From assembly GCA_963714415.1 (NCBI GenBank), contig CAVQOL010000027.1:62001-126000 (forward strand): 64,000 nucleotides of DNA, in the 5' to 3' direction. The position numbers and the translations under genes were made by a program. A model generated the notes under the pieces. It was not told where the DNA came from. It ran no database searches and was given only the letters and a program-made list of their open reading frames with translations. Source of the stretch: JAGXRK01 sp963714415. Its GTDB lineage: Bacteria > Bacteroidota > Ignavibacteria > Ignavibacteriales > Ignavibacteriaceae. The first letter of the stretch is position 1. Each line of letters opens with the position of its first letter. Positions 30,538 through 39,717 of the stretch are shown one piece after another.

Positions 30538-31395
30538 TTATTTCTTTTCGTCACCTAAATGAAAACGCTTAAACAGGGTAATCTTTGTCTGTGTTTGGTT
30601 CTTTTTATTAAACTCATCAATCAGATTACTAACTGTTTTTGTGTTATCTTTTATAAATGCCTGTTCGCTCAAACAATTTTCCTGATAGAATTTATTTAAT
30701 CTTCCGGTTGCAATTTTCTCAAGAATTTGCTCCGGTTTACCTTCCTTGCGTGCAAGCTCTTTATAGATTTCCATTTCTTTTTCAATAATATCTGCAGGAA
30801 CTTCTTCTCTGTAAACACACAACGGTCTCATTGCCGCAACCTGCATTGCAATATCTTTACCTATTTTTAATAGCTCTTCAGATCCGGAAGTCACATTATC
30901 AAACTTAACCAGAACTGCCAGCTTTGAACCCATATGCACATAATCAACAAGCAAACCATTATCAGCAGATTCAGTAGTTACTCTTGATATCTCAACTTTT
31001 TCTCCTACTTTACCCATAACTTCATCAAGCTTGGATTTCACTTCAGAACTTGAGTTTAACAGATCATCTACATTTGAAATTTTATTACTGAATACAGTTT
31101 GTAAAACCGAGTTAGTAAGTCCAACAAAATCCGGACTTTTTGCAACGAAATCTGTTTCGCAATTTACTTCAACTATTGCAGCAAATTTACCGTCATCAGA
31201 AACTTTTGTTTCCACCATACCTTCGTTAGCAGATTTTTCTGCTCTTTTAGCAGCAACTGAAGCACCTTTTTTTCTAAGAATTTCAATAGCTTTTTCAAAA
31301 TCACCATTAGCTTCTGTAAGCGCTTTTTTACAGTCCATCATTCCTGCACCAGTCTTTTGTCTTAGCTCATTTACTTGAGCGGCTGTAATAGACAT
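30538..31395 (-). CDS. tsf: Elongation factor Ts
   Basis: 285 residues. The N-terminal UBA-like TGAGMMDCKKALTEANGDFEKAIE and the core VEVNCETDFVAKSPDF signature (TDFV) are both visible, and the C-terminal module is present. It is the nucleotide exchange factor of EF-Tu. It is 21 bases after rpsB in the usual order, and its start has GAAAGGGAT upstream as a modest ribosome binding site. Confidence 0.97.
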   Translation of the reverse strand: MSITAAQVNELRQKTGAGMMDCKKALTEANGDFEKAIEILRKKGASVAAKRAEKSANEGMVETKVSDDGKFAAIVEVNCETDFVAKSPDFVGLTNSVLQTVFSNKISNVDDLLNSSSEVKSKLDEVMGKVGEKVEISRVTTESADNGLLVDYVHMGSKLAVLVKFDNVTSGSEELLKIGKDIAMQVAAMRPLCVYREEVPADIIEKEMEIYKELARKEGKPEQILEKIATGRLNKFYQENCLSEQAFIKDNTKTVSNLIDEFNKKNQTQTKITLFKRFHLGDEKK

Positions 31396-31416
31396 AATTT
31401 AGATCCCTTTCAAAAA

Positions 31417-32343
31417 TTAATTTTCAGAAGATTTCTCTTCATTTTCATTTTTTGGTTTATCAGCAGAATCTTTCTTTTCATCTTTCATCTCCGCGGATTT
31501 TTTTTCTTTTGCAGCTTCGGCTTTTCTTTTTTCTTCAGCTTTCTTTTCAGCAATTTCTTTTCTTTGTTTTTCTTTAGCTGCAGCTTCTTCTGCTTTTTCT
31601 GCTTCGCGTTCTTTTCTTAATCTTTCTTTCTCTGCTGCTTCTTCAGCTTTAACTTCTTTTAACTTTGCTTCACCTTCAAGAATAGCATCTGCCATAAATT
31701 TGGTAATAACCTCAACAGTTTTTACAGCATCATCGTTTGCAGGAATTATATATTCAGCTACATCGGGATCACAATTCGTATCAACAATTGCAAACACAGG
31801 TATTTTTAATCTGTGAGCTTCTTTAACAGCTATATCTTCTTTCTTAATATCTACAATAAAAACTGCTCCCGGTATTTTATTCATTGTCTCAACACCTTCA
31901 AGAACTTTTTTTAGTTTATCCCTTTCCCGTGTGAGGAATAATCTTTCCTTCTTTGTTATTTTATCAAAAGTTCCGTCTGTTTCCTGCTTCTCTATATTAG
32001 TTAATCTCTTAATACTTTTACGAATGGTAGAGAAGTTAGTTAGCATTCCACCGAGCCATCTTTCACTTACCCAGTTCATACTGCATCTTCTTGCTTCAGT
32101 TTCGATTATATTTTTTGCTTGTTTTTTTGTGCCGACAAAAAGAACTTTTTTCCCATCAGCAACGAGTTTCGAAAGCTCATCGGCTGCTTCGGTCAAAAGA
32201 ATCTGAGTTTTTTTAAGATCAATGATGTGAATACCGTTCTTTTCCATAAAAATGTATGGTTTCATTTTAGGATTCCAACGGCGGGTAAGGTGACCAAAAT
32301 GTGCACCTGCTTCAATGAGCGCAGTAATGTCTACTTTTTCCAT
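31417..32343 (-). CDS. rpsB: 30S ribosomal protein S2 with a long charged C-terminal tail
   Basis: 308 residues. The first ~235 are a normal S2 (EAGAHFGHLTRRWNPKMKPYI, then FVGTKKQAKNIIETEA, RWLGGMLTNFSTIRKSI and VAIVDTNCDPDVAEYIIPANDDA). The last ~75 are almost entirely Ala, Glu, Lys and Arg, ending NENEEKSSEN, a predicted coiled coil or disordered tail. Such tails occur in some FCB-group S2 proteins. It follows rpsI by 158 bases, where a hairpin lies (32388-32403), and has AGGAG at a good distance from its ATG. Confidence 0.96.
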   Translation of the reverse strand: MEKVDITALIEAGAHFGHLTRRWNPKMKPYIFMEKNGIHIIDLKKTQILLTEAADELSKLVADGKKVLFVGTKKQAKNIIETEARRCSMNWVSERWLGGMLTNFSTIRKSIKRLTNIEKQETDGTFDKITKKERLFLTRERDKLKKVLEGVETMNKIPGAVFIVDIKKEDIAVKEAHRLKIPVFAIVDTNCDPDVAEYIIPANDDAVKTVEVITKFMADAILEGEAKLKEVKAEEAAEKERLRKEREAEKAEEAAAKEKQRKEIAEKKAEEKRKAEAAKEKKSAEMKDEKKDSADKPKNENEEKSSEN

Positions 32344-32387
32344 ATTATCTCCTGTTTAGCTTCTACTTTCATCAGCTTTACCTTCCA

Positions 32388-32403
32388 CCCCGATACATCG
32401 GGG
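32388..32403 (-). other. Hairpin in the rpsI-rpsB gap (rpsB leader)
   Basis: CCCCGA and TCGGGG form a perfect 6-bp stem with a TACA loop in the 5' leader of rpsB, flanked by CCACC and GGTGG about 5 bases out. There is no T run, so it may be a structural part of an S2 autoregulatory leader (inference) rather than a terminator. Confidence 0.4.
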
Positions 32404-32501
32404 CACAGGTGGTAAATCAGAAAGTATGAATGATTGTTAAATGTTTATCTTCAAGTACAAGTTCAAGATATTCAATCCTGGACTTGAACCTGAACTTTAG
32501 A

Positions 32502-32888
32502 CTATCTCTTAGAAAACTGAAATCTTTTTCTTGCTTTCGGCTGACCGTATTTCTTTCGTTCAACCATTCTGGGATCTCTTGTAAGTAATCCCTGAGCTTT
32601 AAGCGCCGGTCTGAAATCGGGATTAAGATCAATGAGCGCTCTTGCAATACCTAATCTTACTGCCTGAGCCTGACCGGTTGTTCCACCACCTTTAACATTA
32701 ACTTTTACATCATACTTGCCTTCGGTTTCAGTTACCTTAAAAGGCAATAAAATATCTTCACGACTTAATAACTGCGGAAAAAACTTTTCAAATTCCTGAT
32801 TATTTGCAGTTATAACACCGGAACCGTTTCTTAAAATAACTCTTGCAACGGAAGTTTTTCTTCTTCCAACATAAATTTTATCAACCAT
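32502..32888 (-). CDS. rpsI: 30S ribosomal protein S9
   Basis: 128 residues: YVGRRKTSVARVIL at the start, KGGGTTGQAQAVRLGIARAL in the middle and the invariant ...KARKRFQFSKR end, whose Ser-Lys-Arg tail contacts the P-site tRNA. It begins 3 bases after rplM ends. Confidence 0.98.
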   Translation of the reverse strand: MVDKIYVGRRKTSVARVILRNGSGVITANNQEFEKFFPQLLSREDILLPFKVTETEGKYDVKVNVKGGGTTGQAQAVRLGIARALIDLNPDFRPALKAQGLLTRDPRMVERKKYGQPKARKRFQFSKR

Positions 32889-32891
32889 TAA

Positions 32892-33341
32892 TTACTTCTC
32901 CATTAAGCTAATTGGTTCGGGTTTCTGTGCAGAGTGAGGATGATTTTCACCTGCATAAACTTTTAATTTCTTTATTAATTTTTTCCCCAATCTATTTTTG
33001 GGCAACATTCCTTTAACGGCGTTCTCAACAATAAACTCAGGTTTTTTAACAAACATATCCTGAATTGATGTTATCTTCTGACCACCCGGATAACCGGAAT
33101 GTCTGATATATTGTTTAAGTGTTTCTCTTTTACCAGTTACTTTTACCTTATCAGCATTTACAATAACAACAAAATCGCCGGTATCCATGTTAGGCGTAAA
33201 TATAGGTTTATTTTTGCCTCTTATAATTCTAGCAACCTTAGAAGCTAATCGACCCAATACCTGATCTTTAGCATCAACGAGATACCACTTTCTATCTGCG
33301 TCTTCAGTGCGTATGAATTTAGTTAATTTTTCTTGTTTCAC
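32892..33341 (-). CDS. rplM: 50S ribosomal protein L13
   Basis: 149 residues from a GTG start at 33341, preceded by GGAGG eight bases upstream. KWYLVDAKDQVLGRLASKVA, the PNMDTGDFVVIVNADKVKVTG stretch, and the GMLPKNRLGKKL signature are all visible. First gene of the rplM-rpsI-rpsB-tsf ribosomal run. A Bacteroidetes-type promoter candidate lies at 33385-33416. Confidence 0.97.
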   Translation of the reverse strand: MKQEKLTKFIRTEDADRKWYLVDAKDQVLGRLASKVARIIRGKNKPIFTPNMDTGDFVVIVNADKVKVTGKRETLKQYIRHSGYPGGQKITSIQDMFVKKPEFIVENAVKGMLPKNRLGKKLIKKLKVYAGENHPHSAQKPEPISLMEK

Positions 33342-33384
33342 GTATTTATCCTCCGAAACCTGAAATCATTCCAAATAAAGAAGC

Positions 33385-33416
33385 GAAAGATATATTTATA
33401 CCGCTGAAAAGTCAAG
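33385..33416 (-). promoter_or_regulatory. Candidate promoter of the rplM operon
   Basis: The minus strand reads CTTG, 20 bases, then TATCTTTC, a near match to TTTG-N19-TAnnTTTG, 44 bases upstream of the rplM GTG. The rest of the 347-base gap to the next gene (33417-33688) shows no gene or structure I recognise. Confidence 0.45.
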
Positions 33417-33688
33417 ATTTTTAAATAATTAAGATTAATGACTGAACCAGACTAAGGACCTCTAAATATTAAGAATAGAGCTTCTTTGAACTGTTTTAAT
33501 AGTCTGATCAAAAGTAGTAAAATTTAATTTCTGAGACCCGAGGACTACGGAAAATCCCGAATTATCAAGTTTTTGAGAATAAATCTTCAATACTTCAAAC
33601 TCAATTCTTGATATAAGCTAAACTTGTTGAGTCTATATCAGGAAAATATTAAAGAGTATTTTTAAGAATTACAGCAGCACTTATTATT

Positions 33689-34393
33689 TTACAAAAATGA
33701 GGAACCGAAATTAAAAGTTTTAATCATTCCGAAAAACCGTGGTTGAAAGGATTTGAATGCTTCTTCACCAACCATCATTAACTTTAAACTAAAATCTTCA
33801 TCAGTTTCTGTTCGAAGATAAACAGTTTGTAATACATGACCTTCAATAATTTCAGGATCATTATAATAGGCTGTATAGTTATCAAACTCCATTTTGTATT
33901 GATACCTTTGCTCATTAAAATAATATTTTTCTTTTACTTCAAGATGAATATATGGCGGAGGATTAAAAGTACCATCTGATGCCCAAAAAGTTACTCCATC
34001 AAGTTTGTTCTTTACATTTTGATCAACAAACGTCCAACCTTTGGGAAACCTTATTGAGACATTGAGTGAGTGTTCCCGATAAAACTGATCTAAATTTGTG
34101 GTATCGGCATTTATATCAGCAAAAATAAATCGTTGAGCTGAAGAAATTTCTTCCGGATTTGAAAAATCATTTGGTTCTTTTTCAATTAAATCTTTCTGTT
34201 TAACAATATTTTCTGAATTAATTACTTCATTGAATTCTACCGTATAAAATACCGGATTTATCATAGCGCTATTGAGCGATAGTTTTGCCAGAACAGTTAT
34301 TAAAATAAATCCAATCACATGAATTATTATTGAAGAAGAAGCATTCTTCAGCCATATTAATAAATCTGTTTTTGAATTTTCGTTCGAGATCAT
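33689..34393 (-). CDS. Membrane-anchored protein of unknown function
   Basis: 234 residues. Residues about 18-40 (SSSIIIHVIGFILITVLAKL) form one membrane helix, followed by a ~190-residue exported part with mixed alpha/beta character (SIRFPKGWTFVDQNVKNKLDG, then PPYIHLEVKEKYYFNEQRY). The single N-terminal anchor recalls TonB-like or energy-transducing proteins, but the C-terminal half does not resemble a TonB domain that I can recognise. It is divergent from the epimerase gene at 34502. Confidence 0.55.
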   Translation of the reverse strand: MISNENSKTDLLIWLKNASSSIIIHVIGFILITVLAKLSLNSAMINPVFYTVEFNEVINSENIVKQKDLIEKEPNDFSNPEEISSAQRFIFADINADTTNLDQFYREHSLNVSIRFPKGWTFVDQNVKNKLDGVTFWASDGTFNPPPYIHLEVKEKYYFNEQRYQYKMEFDNYTAYYNDPEIIEGHVLQTVYLRTETDEDFSLKLMMVGEEAFKSFQPRFFGMIKTFNFGSSFL

Positions 34394-34438
34394 AATTGTA
34401 AAATATTATTTAGGCAAAATTATGTGCTAACTTAAAAC

Positions 34439-34469
34439 TTTGAAGCCTTTTTCAAAATTACTAACTTTA
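34439..34469 (+). promoter_or_regulatory. Candidate promoter of the epimerase / DHS-like gene pair
   Basis: TTTG (34439-34442), 19 bases, then TAACTTTA (34462-34469), a good match to the Bacteroidetes TTTG/TAnnTTTG pattern, 33 bases before the start codon at 34502. Confidence 0.45.
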
Positions 34470-34501
34470 AATTCTAATTTTTAACAAACAAAAGAAAGTC
34501 T

Positions 34502-35539
34502 ATGAATTATCTTATAACTGGCGGTGCCGGATTTTTAGGCATCAATTTAGTAAGATATTTACATTCAAGAGGTCATCACGTTGCCTCACTTGACGTCGTT
34601 CCCTTTGATTATAAAGATATGAACGACAAAATTGAAATTATTACAGGTGATATTCGCGATAAAGAAACAGTAGAAAAAGCTGTTCAGGGGCGGGACATTA
34701 TTGTACATACTGCAGCAGCTCTTCCACTTTATATTGCCGAAGATATTTATTCAACAGATATTGATGGCACAAGAAATATGATTGAAGCAGGAAAAAGAGC
34801 GGGTATAAAAAGATTTATTCATATATCATCTACTGCCGTTTACGGTATTCCTGATCATCATCCATTACTTGAAGATGATAAGCTTGATGGAGTTGGTCCA
34901 TACGGTGAAGCAAAAATTCTAGCAGAAGAAGAATGTTTGAAAATGCGTAAAGAAGGAATGTGCGTGCCGATTCTTCGTCCGAAATCTTTTATCGGACCGG
35001 AAAGGCTTGGTGTGTTTGATCTGCTGTATGATTGGGCTTTAGATGGCCGTGGATTCCCGATGATTGGAAGCGGAAAAAACAGATACCAATTACTTGATGT
35101 TGAAGATCTTTGTGACGCAATTTATTCATGTGCCACTCTTGATGAAAATATTGTTAATGATACTTTTAATATCGGGGCAAAAGAATTTACAACTATGAGA
35201 GAAGACTATCAGGCAGTTCTTGACTTTGCTGGACACGGAAAAAAGATAAAATCACTTCCTGAAAAACCAATTATTTTTACATTAAGAGTTCTAGAAGCAA
35301 TTAAACTTTCGCCGCTTTATAAATGGGTCTACGAAACTGCTTCAAAAGATTCATTCGTGTCAATAGAAAAGGCTGAAAGAATTCTTGGTTATGAACCAAA
35401 GTTTTCAAACAAGGACGCTCTTCTCAGAAATTTCAAATGGTATATTGAACATAGAAATGAATTCATAAACAAGGATGGTGTTTCACACAGAGTTCCATGG
35501 AAACAAGGAATATTAAGATTAGCAAAATATTTTTTCTAG
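34502..35539 (+). CDS. NAD-dependent epimerase/dehydratase (extended SDR)
   Basis: 345 residues. The Rossmann motif is GGAGFLGINLVRYL (7-20). The catalytic residues are in ISSTAVYG and YGEAK (Tyr/Lys), preceded by DIIVHTAAALP. These mark an extended SDR acting on a nucleotide sugar or related compound. The substrate is not clear. It lies 65 bases upstream of the deoxyhypusine-synthase-like gene on the same strand, so the two may be one transcript. Confidence 0.82.
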   Translation: MNYLITGGAGFLGINLVRYLHSRGHHVASLDVVPFDYKDMNDKIEIITGDIRDKETVEKAVQGRDIIVHTAAALPLYIAEDIYSTDIDGTRNMIEAGKRAGIKRFIHISSTAVYGIPDHHPLLEDDKLDGVGPYGEAKILAEEECLKMRKEGMCVPILRPKSFIGPERLGVFDLLYDWALDGRGFPMIGSGKNRYQLLDVEDLCDAIYSCATLDENIVNDTFNIGAKEFTTMREDYQAVLDFAGHGKKIKSLPEKPIIFTLRVLEAIKLSPLYKWVYETASKDSFVSIEKAERILGYEPKFSNKDALLRNFKWYIEHRNEFINKDGVSHRVPWKQGILRLAKYFF

Positions 35540-35604
35540 ATTATAGACTATTAGTGGTTTTAATAATATTTTATAAAAAGTAAACGAGATAAATTATTAA
35601 GGAG

Positions 35605-36654
35605 TTGAAAATGGCGACTAAAAAAGATTATCTAAAAGATGTTATTAAGCATATTGACATAAAACAGCATAATGTTGTCCCGCTTGTTGATGCAATGAAA
35701 GATATGGCATTTTCGGCACGAGATTTAAATCGTGCTGCTCAAATTTATAACATGATGATTAAAGATAAAGAGTGTGGCATAATTCTCACACTTGCCGGAA
35801 GTTTATTTAGTGCAGGTTTGAAAAAAGTAGTTTACGATTTAGTTATGAATAATATGGTAGATGCTATTGTTTCAACCGGTGCAATAATTGTTGATCAGGA
35901 TTTCTTTGAAGCTCTTGGTTTTAAGCATTACAAAGGGACTAAATTTGTTGATGATAATGAAATGCGAGAATTGATGATTGATAGAATTTACGATACGTAT
36001 ATTGATGAAGAAGAATTACGTATCTGTGATGATACAACAGCAAAAATTTTAGACTCTTTAGAACCAAGACCATACTCATCTCGTGAACTGCTTTGGGAAT
36101 TTGGCAAATACTTAGATGAAAACGGTGGGCCAAAGGTTGACGACAGTGTAATTTATGCTTGCTATAAAAAGAATGTTCCGATCTTTGTTCCTGCTTTTTC
36201 TGATTGTTCAGCAGGATTTGGGTTTGTTGTACACCAGACAAATAATCCTGAAAAACATGTATCACTTGATGCAGCAAAAGATTTTCTTGAACTGACAAAG
36301 ATTAAGCTTAACTCAAAAGTTACAGGAATATTTATGATTGGCGGTGGTGTTCCTAAAAACTTTACGCAGGATATTGTTGTTGCTGCAGACATACTTCAGG
36401 AAGATGCTGAAATGCATAAGTATGCTGTTCAGATTACAGTTGCCGATGAAAGAGACGGTGCACTTTCCGGTTCAACTTTGAAAGAAGCAAGCTCCTGGGG
36501 AAAAGTTGAAACGACTTACGAACAAATGGTTTACAGCGAAGCAACCATTGCTATGCCGCTTGTAGCAGGATATGCTTATCATAAAGGCGATTGGAAACAA
36601 AGACACGCTAAAGAGTTCCAAAAATTGTTTCTTAAAGAAACTGCAACTGTTTAG
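35605..36654 (+). CDS. Deoxyhypusine synthase-like (spermidine-dependent aminobutyltransferase) protein
   Basis: Frame 35605 begins at an in-frame ATG upstream of a second ATG; the preceding AAGGAG at 35600 actually fits the start at 35611 (ATGGCGACTAAAAAAG), giving 347 residues. Family features are AGSLFSAGLKKVVYDLVMNNMVDAIVSTGA in the first third, VPIFVPAFSDCSAGFG, and IFMIGGGVPKNF. The catalytic lysine of deoxyhypusine synthase is kept in ASSWGKVE (Lys300), aligned with SWGK of eukaryotic DHS. DHS moves the aminobutyl group of spermidine to eIF5A. Bacteria have no eIF5A, and bacterial DHS-like proteins are thought to make homospermidine or related polyamines, so that is the likely role (inference). 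A terminator follows at 36677. Confidence 0.88.
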   Translation: MKMATKKDYLKDVIKHIDIKQHNVVPLVDAMKDMAFSARDLNRAAQIYNMMIKDKECGIILTLAGSLFSAGLKKVVYDLVMNNMVDAIVSTGAIIVDQDFFEALGFKHYKGTKFVDDNEMRELMIDRIYDTYIDEEELRICDDTTAKILDSLEPRPYSSRELLWEFGKYLDENGGPKVDDSVIYACYKKNVPIFVPAFSDCSAGFGFVVHQTNNPEKHVSLDAAKDFLELTKIKLNSKVTGIFMIGGGVPKNFTQDIVVAADILQEDAEMHKYAVQITVADERDGALSGSTLKEASSWGKVETTYEQMVYSEATIAMPLVAGYAYHKGDWKQRHAKEFQKLFLKETATV

Positions 36655-36676
36655 TTTGTATTAGCTTTTTCAATAG

Positions 36677-36705
36677 CGCCTCATTTATTGAGGCGTTTAT
36701 CTTTT
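36677..36705 (+). terminator. Terminator after the DHS-like gene
   Basis: Arms CGCCTCA (36677-36683) and TGAGGCG (36689-36695), a 5-nt loop, then TTTATCTTTTT on the plus strand: a good rho-independent terminator. Confidence 0.85.
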
Positions 36706-36815
36706 TAAAGTGATTATAATCAATTTTTATCAAACTCCGGAAAAAGAAATTGTTTTTTGAATTTAAAAGACTGAATTTTCCTACGGTGTTTATTTTTAAC
36801 AAGGAAAAGAACTAA

Positions 36816-38160
36816 ATGAGAATAATTATTGCAGGAATGGGAGATGTTGGATACCATCTTGCTAAACAGCTATCAAGTGAAGAACATGATATTATTGCCA
36901 TCGATACAAACAATCAAAGGCTTTCGTATACAGATTCAATGACCGATATTTTGATTATTAACGGTTCTTCAACCTCCATTAAAATTCTTAAAGAAGCAAA
37001 AGTTGATAAAGCTGATTTGAGTTGTCTCAGTTACTTCATCTGAAGAAGTCAATTTAACTACAGCAATTCTTGGAAAACGTCTTGGTGCAAAAAAGACTAT
37101 TGCACGCGTTAGTAATGCAGAATATCTTGAGCAGGAAAATATTGCTAGTTTTCAATCTCTGGGGATTGATTTTATGATTTATCCGGAAGAGCTTGCAGCA
37201 AGGGAAGTTATTAGTCTTATCAACAGAACTGCAGCTACAGACGTTATTGAATTTGAAAACGGAAAATTATCCGTAATAGGATTAAGATTAGATAAAAACG
37301 CTCCTATAATTCATCAAAAATTAATTGAAGTTGCAAAAGCAAATCCAAGTTTAGATTATAGAATTGTTGCTATTTACAGAAATTTCAGGACTATAATTCC
37401 AACAGGTAATGATAAATTTCTTCCTAATGATCAGGTATTTGTCGCAACAAAACCTGAAGGAATTGAAATTATATTAAGACTCGCAGGAAAAGAGAATATA
37501 AACTTCGATAATATCATGATTCTTGGCGGCGGTAAAATAAGCAGAAGAGTTGCATCAGTATTGAGTGAGAAAATGACAGTGAAAATTATTGAGTCGGATG
37601 AAGAAAAAACTTTTGAGCTTGCCGACAAATTACCAAATACATTAATTATTCGGGGAGACGGTAGAGACATTGACCTTCTTGCACAGGAAGGAATTATTGA
37701 TGTAGATGCATTCGTTGCTCTTACTGAAGATGCTGAAACTAATCTTATTTCATGTTTAATGGCAAAACATCTCGGTGTAAAAAAAGCTATTGCACTCGTT
37801 GATAAAGTTGATTACATACCTCTTACTCAAACAATAGGACTCGATTCACTTATCAACAAAAAACTTATTGCTGCAAATAGCATTTCTAGATTTATCCGCA
37901 GAGGAGAATTAGTTGCTTATGCTTCTCTTGAAGGAATAGATGCCGAGGTGATTGAATTTATTGCACAATCAGGTTCGGACGTAACAAAAGATTATATAAA
38001 AGACCTCAGTTTTCCTAAAGGCGCTATTATCGGAGGAATTGTAAGAGGAGAGGATACTTTTATTGCCACAGGAAATACTCAAATAAAACCAAATGATCGT
38101 GTTGTTGTATTTTGCCTGCCCGATGCTCTAAAAAAAGTTGAAAAGTTATTCAGACAATGA
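36816..38160 (+). CDS. trkA: Trk system potassium uptake protein TrkA, frameshifted
   Basis: Two RCK (TrkA-N/TrkA-C) units. The first starts MRIIIAGMGDVGYHLAKQL (GxGxxG at 7-12), followed by IAIDTNNQRL. The second starts IMILGGGKISRRVASVL. Each nucleotide-binding part is followed by a TrkA-C domain. TrkA is the cytoplasmic NAD(H)-binding regulator of the TrkH channel. The frame starting at 36816 stops at 37043, but the correct sequence (VVSVTSSEEVNLTTAIL...) continues in the next frame, readable through 37174 to the stop at 38160. Removing one A near 37020 restores about 448 residues. The stop overlaps trkH as ATGA. The gap upstream shows no clear regulatory site. Confidence 0.9.
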
Positions 38161-39606
38161 ACTTTAAAGTAATTTTCAACATAATCGGTTTTCTTCTTAT
38201 TCTTACCGGAATATTAATGACTTCCGGAATTCCTTTTTCGATTCATTATGGACACGATGATATTATTTCAATTCTCATTTCAGCTGCAGTTACACTAATA
38301 GTTGGAATTACATTATGGTTCTTGTCAAAAGATGCTGATAGACAACAACTCGGTAAACGGGAAGGCTATTTAATTGTTACATTAGGTTGGTTTTCAATGG
38401 CAGTCTTTGGTTCAATTCCGTTTATAATTTACGGAGCAATACCAAGCTATACCGATGCATTTTTTGAAACAATGTCCGGGTTTACAACAACCGGTGCAAC
38501 AATTCTTAAAGATATTGAATCTCTTCCTGCCGGATTGCTTTTCTGGCGAAGTCTTACTCAATGGTTGGGTGGAATGGGAATTATAGTTTTATCTCTTGCC
38601 ATTCTTCCCCTTTTAGGCATTGGCGGAATGCAGTTGTTTTCTGCAGAAGTTCCCGGAATTACTAAAGATAAATTTCATCCGCGTGTTAAAGAAACAGCAA
38701 AGCGGTTGTGGGGTATATATGTTATTCTAACTGGTACAGAGGTTTTATTATTGTTGATTGGCGGATTGAATCTTTTTGATGCAATAAATCATGCATTCAC
38801 TACTATGGCGACCGGCGGCTTTTCAACCAAGAACGCCAGCACTGCTCATTTTAGTTCACCGTTTGTACAATATGTATTTATAATCTTCATGCTTTTTGCC
38901 GGAATGAATTTTACACTTCACTACTTTGCTCTTCACTTAAAATTTGATTCTTTTAAACGTAATACTGAGTTTAAATTTTATGTATTATTTATTATTGGTG
39001 CAGCTTTATTAATTATGTTTATTCATCGCCCGCATCATACATTTAATACAGAGGAGGCATTTAGGCAATCACTCTTCCATGTTACTTCATTAGTAACTAC
39101 AACCGGTTATGTTTCATCGGATTATGAAAACTGGGCACCATTCTCAAGAATGATTTTCTTTACTTTACTTTTTATAGGAGGCTGTGCCGGTTCAACAGGC
39201 GGTGGAATTAAATTTGCACGTCATTATTTGCTTTTAAGAAATGGACTTGCTCGAACTAAAGCGTCTTCTTCATCCAAGAGCTGTAATTCCCGTAAGATTT
39301 AATGGAAAGGCTGTAAGTTCGGAAATTATCTCAAATGTTCAGGCTTTTTTTATTATTTATATTCTTCTTTTTGTTTTTGGGTCAGTTTTAATTTCATTGC
39401 TTGGTTCAGACTTTTTCACAGCTGCCGGTGCAGTTGCAACTTGTATCGGAAACGTTGGACCTGGAATGGGTTTAGTCGGTCCTCTAGGAAATTTTGCCGA
39501 TCTCCCTGATATTAGTAAATGGATTTTAAGCTTCTTTATGCTTGTTGGAAGACTTGAATTGTTTACTGTGCTTATTCTTTTCTCTCCTTCCTTTTGGAAA
39601 AAATGA
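38157..39606 (+). CDS. trkH: Trk system potassium uptake protein TrkH, frameshifted
   Basis: A membrane protein with four pore-loop repeats (SKT superfamily). The filter loops are visible as SGFTTTGATIL, TTMATGGFST, LVTTTGYVSSDY and ATCIGNVGPGMG, each with the conserved Gly. The K+ pathway partners the TrkA regulator encoded just upstream (ATGA overlap). The first frame ends at 39302; the last part (LLELKRLLHPRAVIPV...) is in another frame that runs to 39606. Removing one base near 39250 restores about 482 residues, with the break between pore loops 3 and 4. The ATP/NAD dependence and gating are family knowledge. Confidence 0.9.
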
Positions 39607-39717
39607 TTTATAAAAGCAGTTTTTAACCCTATATTCCTACAATTCGCCTTCATTTCTCCACAGCAAATAGATGCAATTTATATTATATTTGCGCCTCAAT
39701 AAGAAAAAATCATTAAA

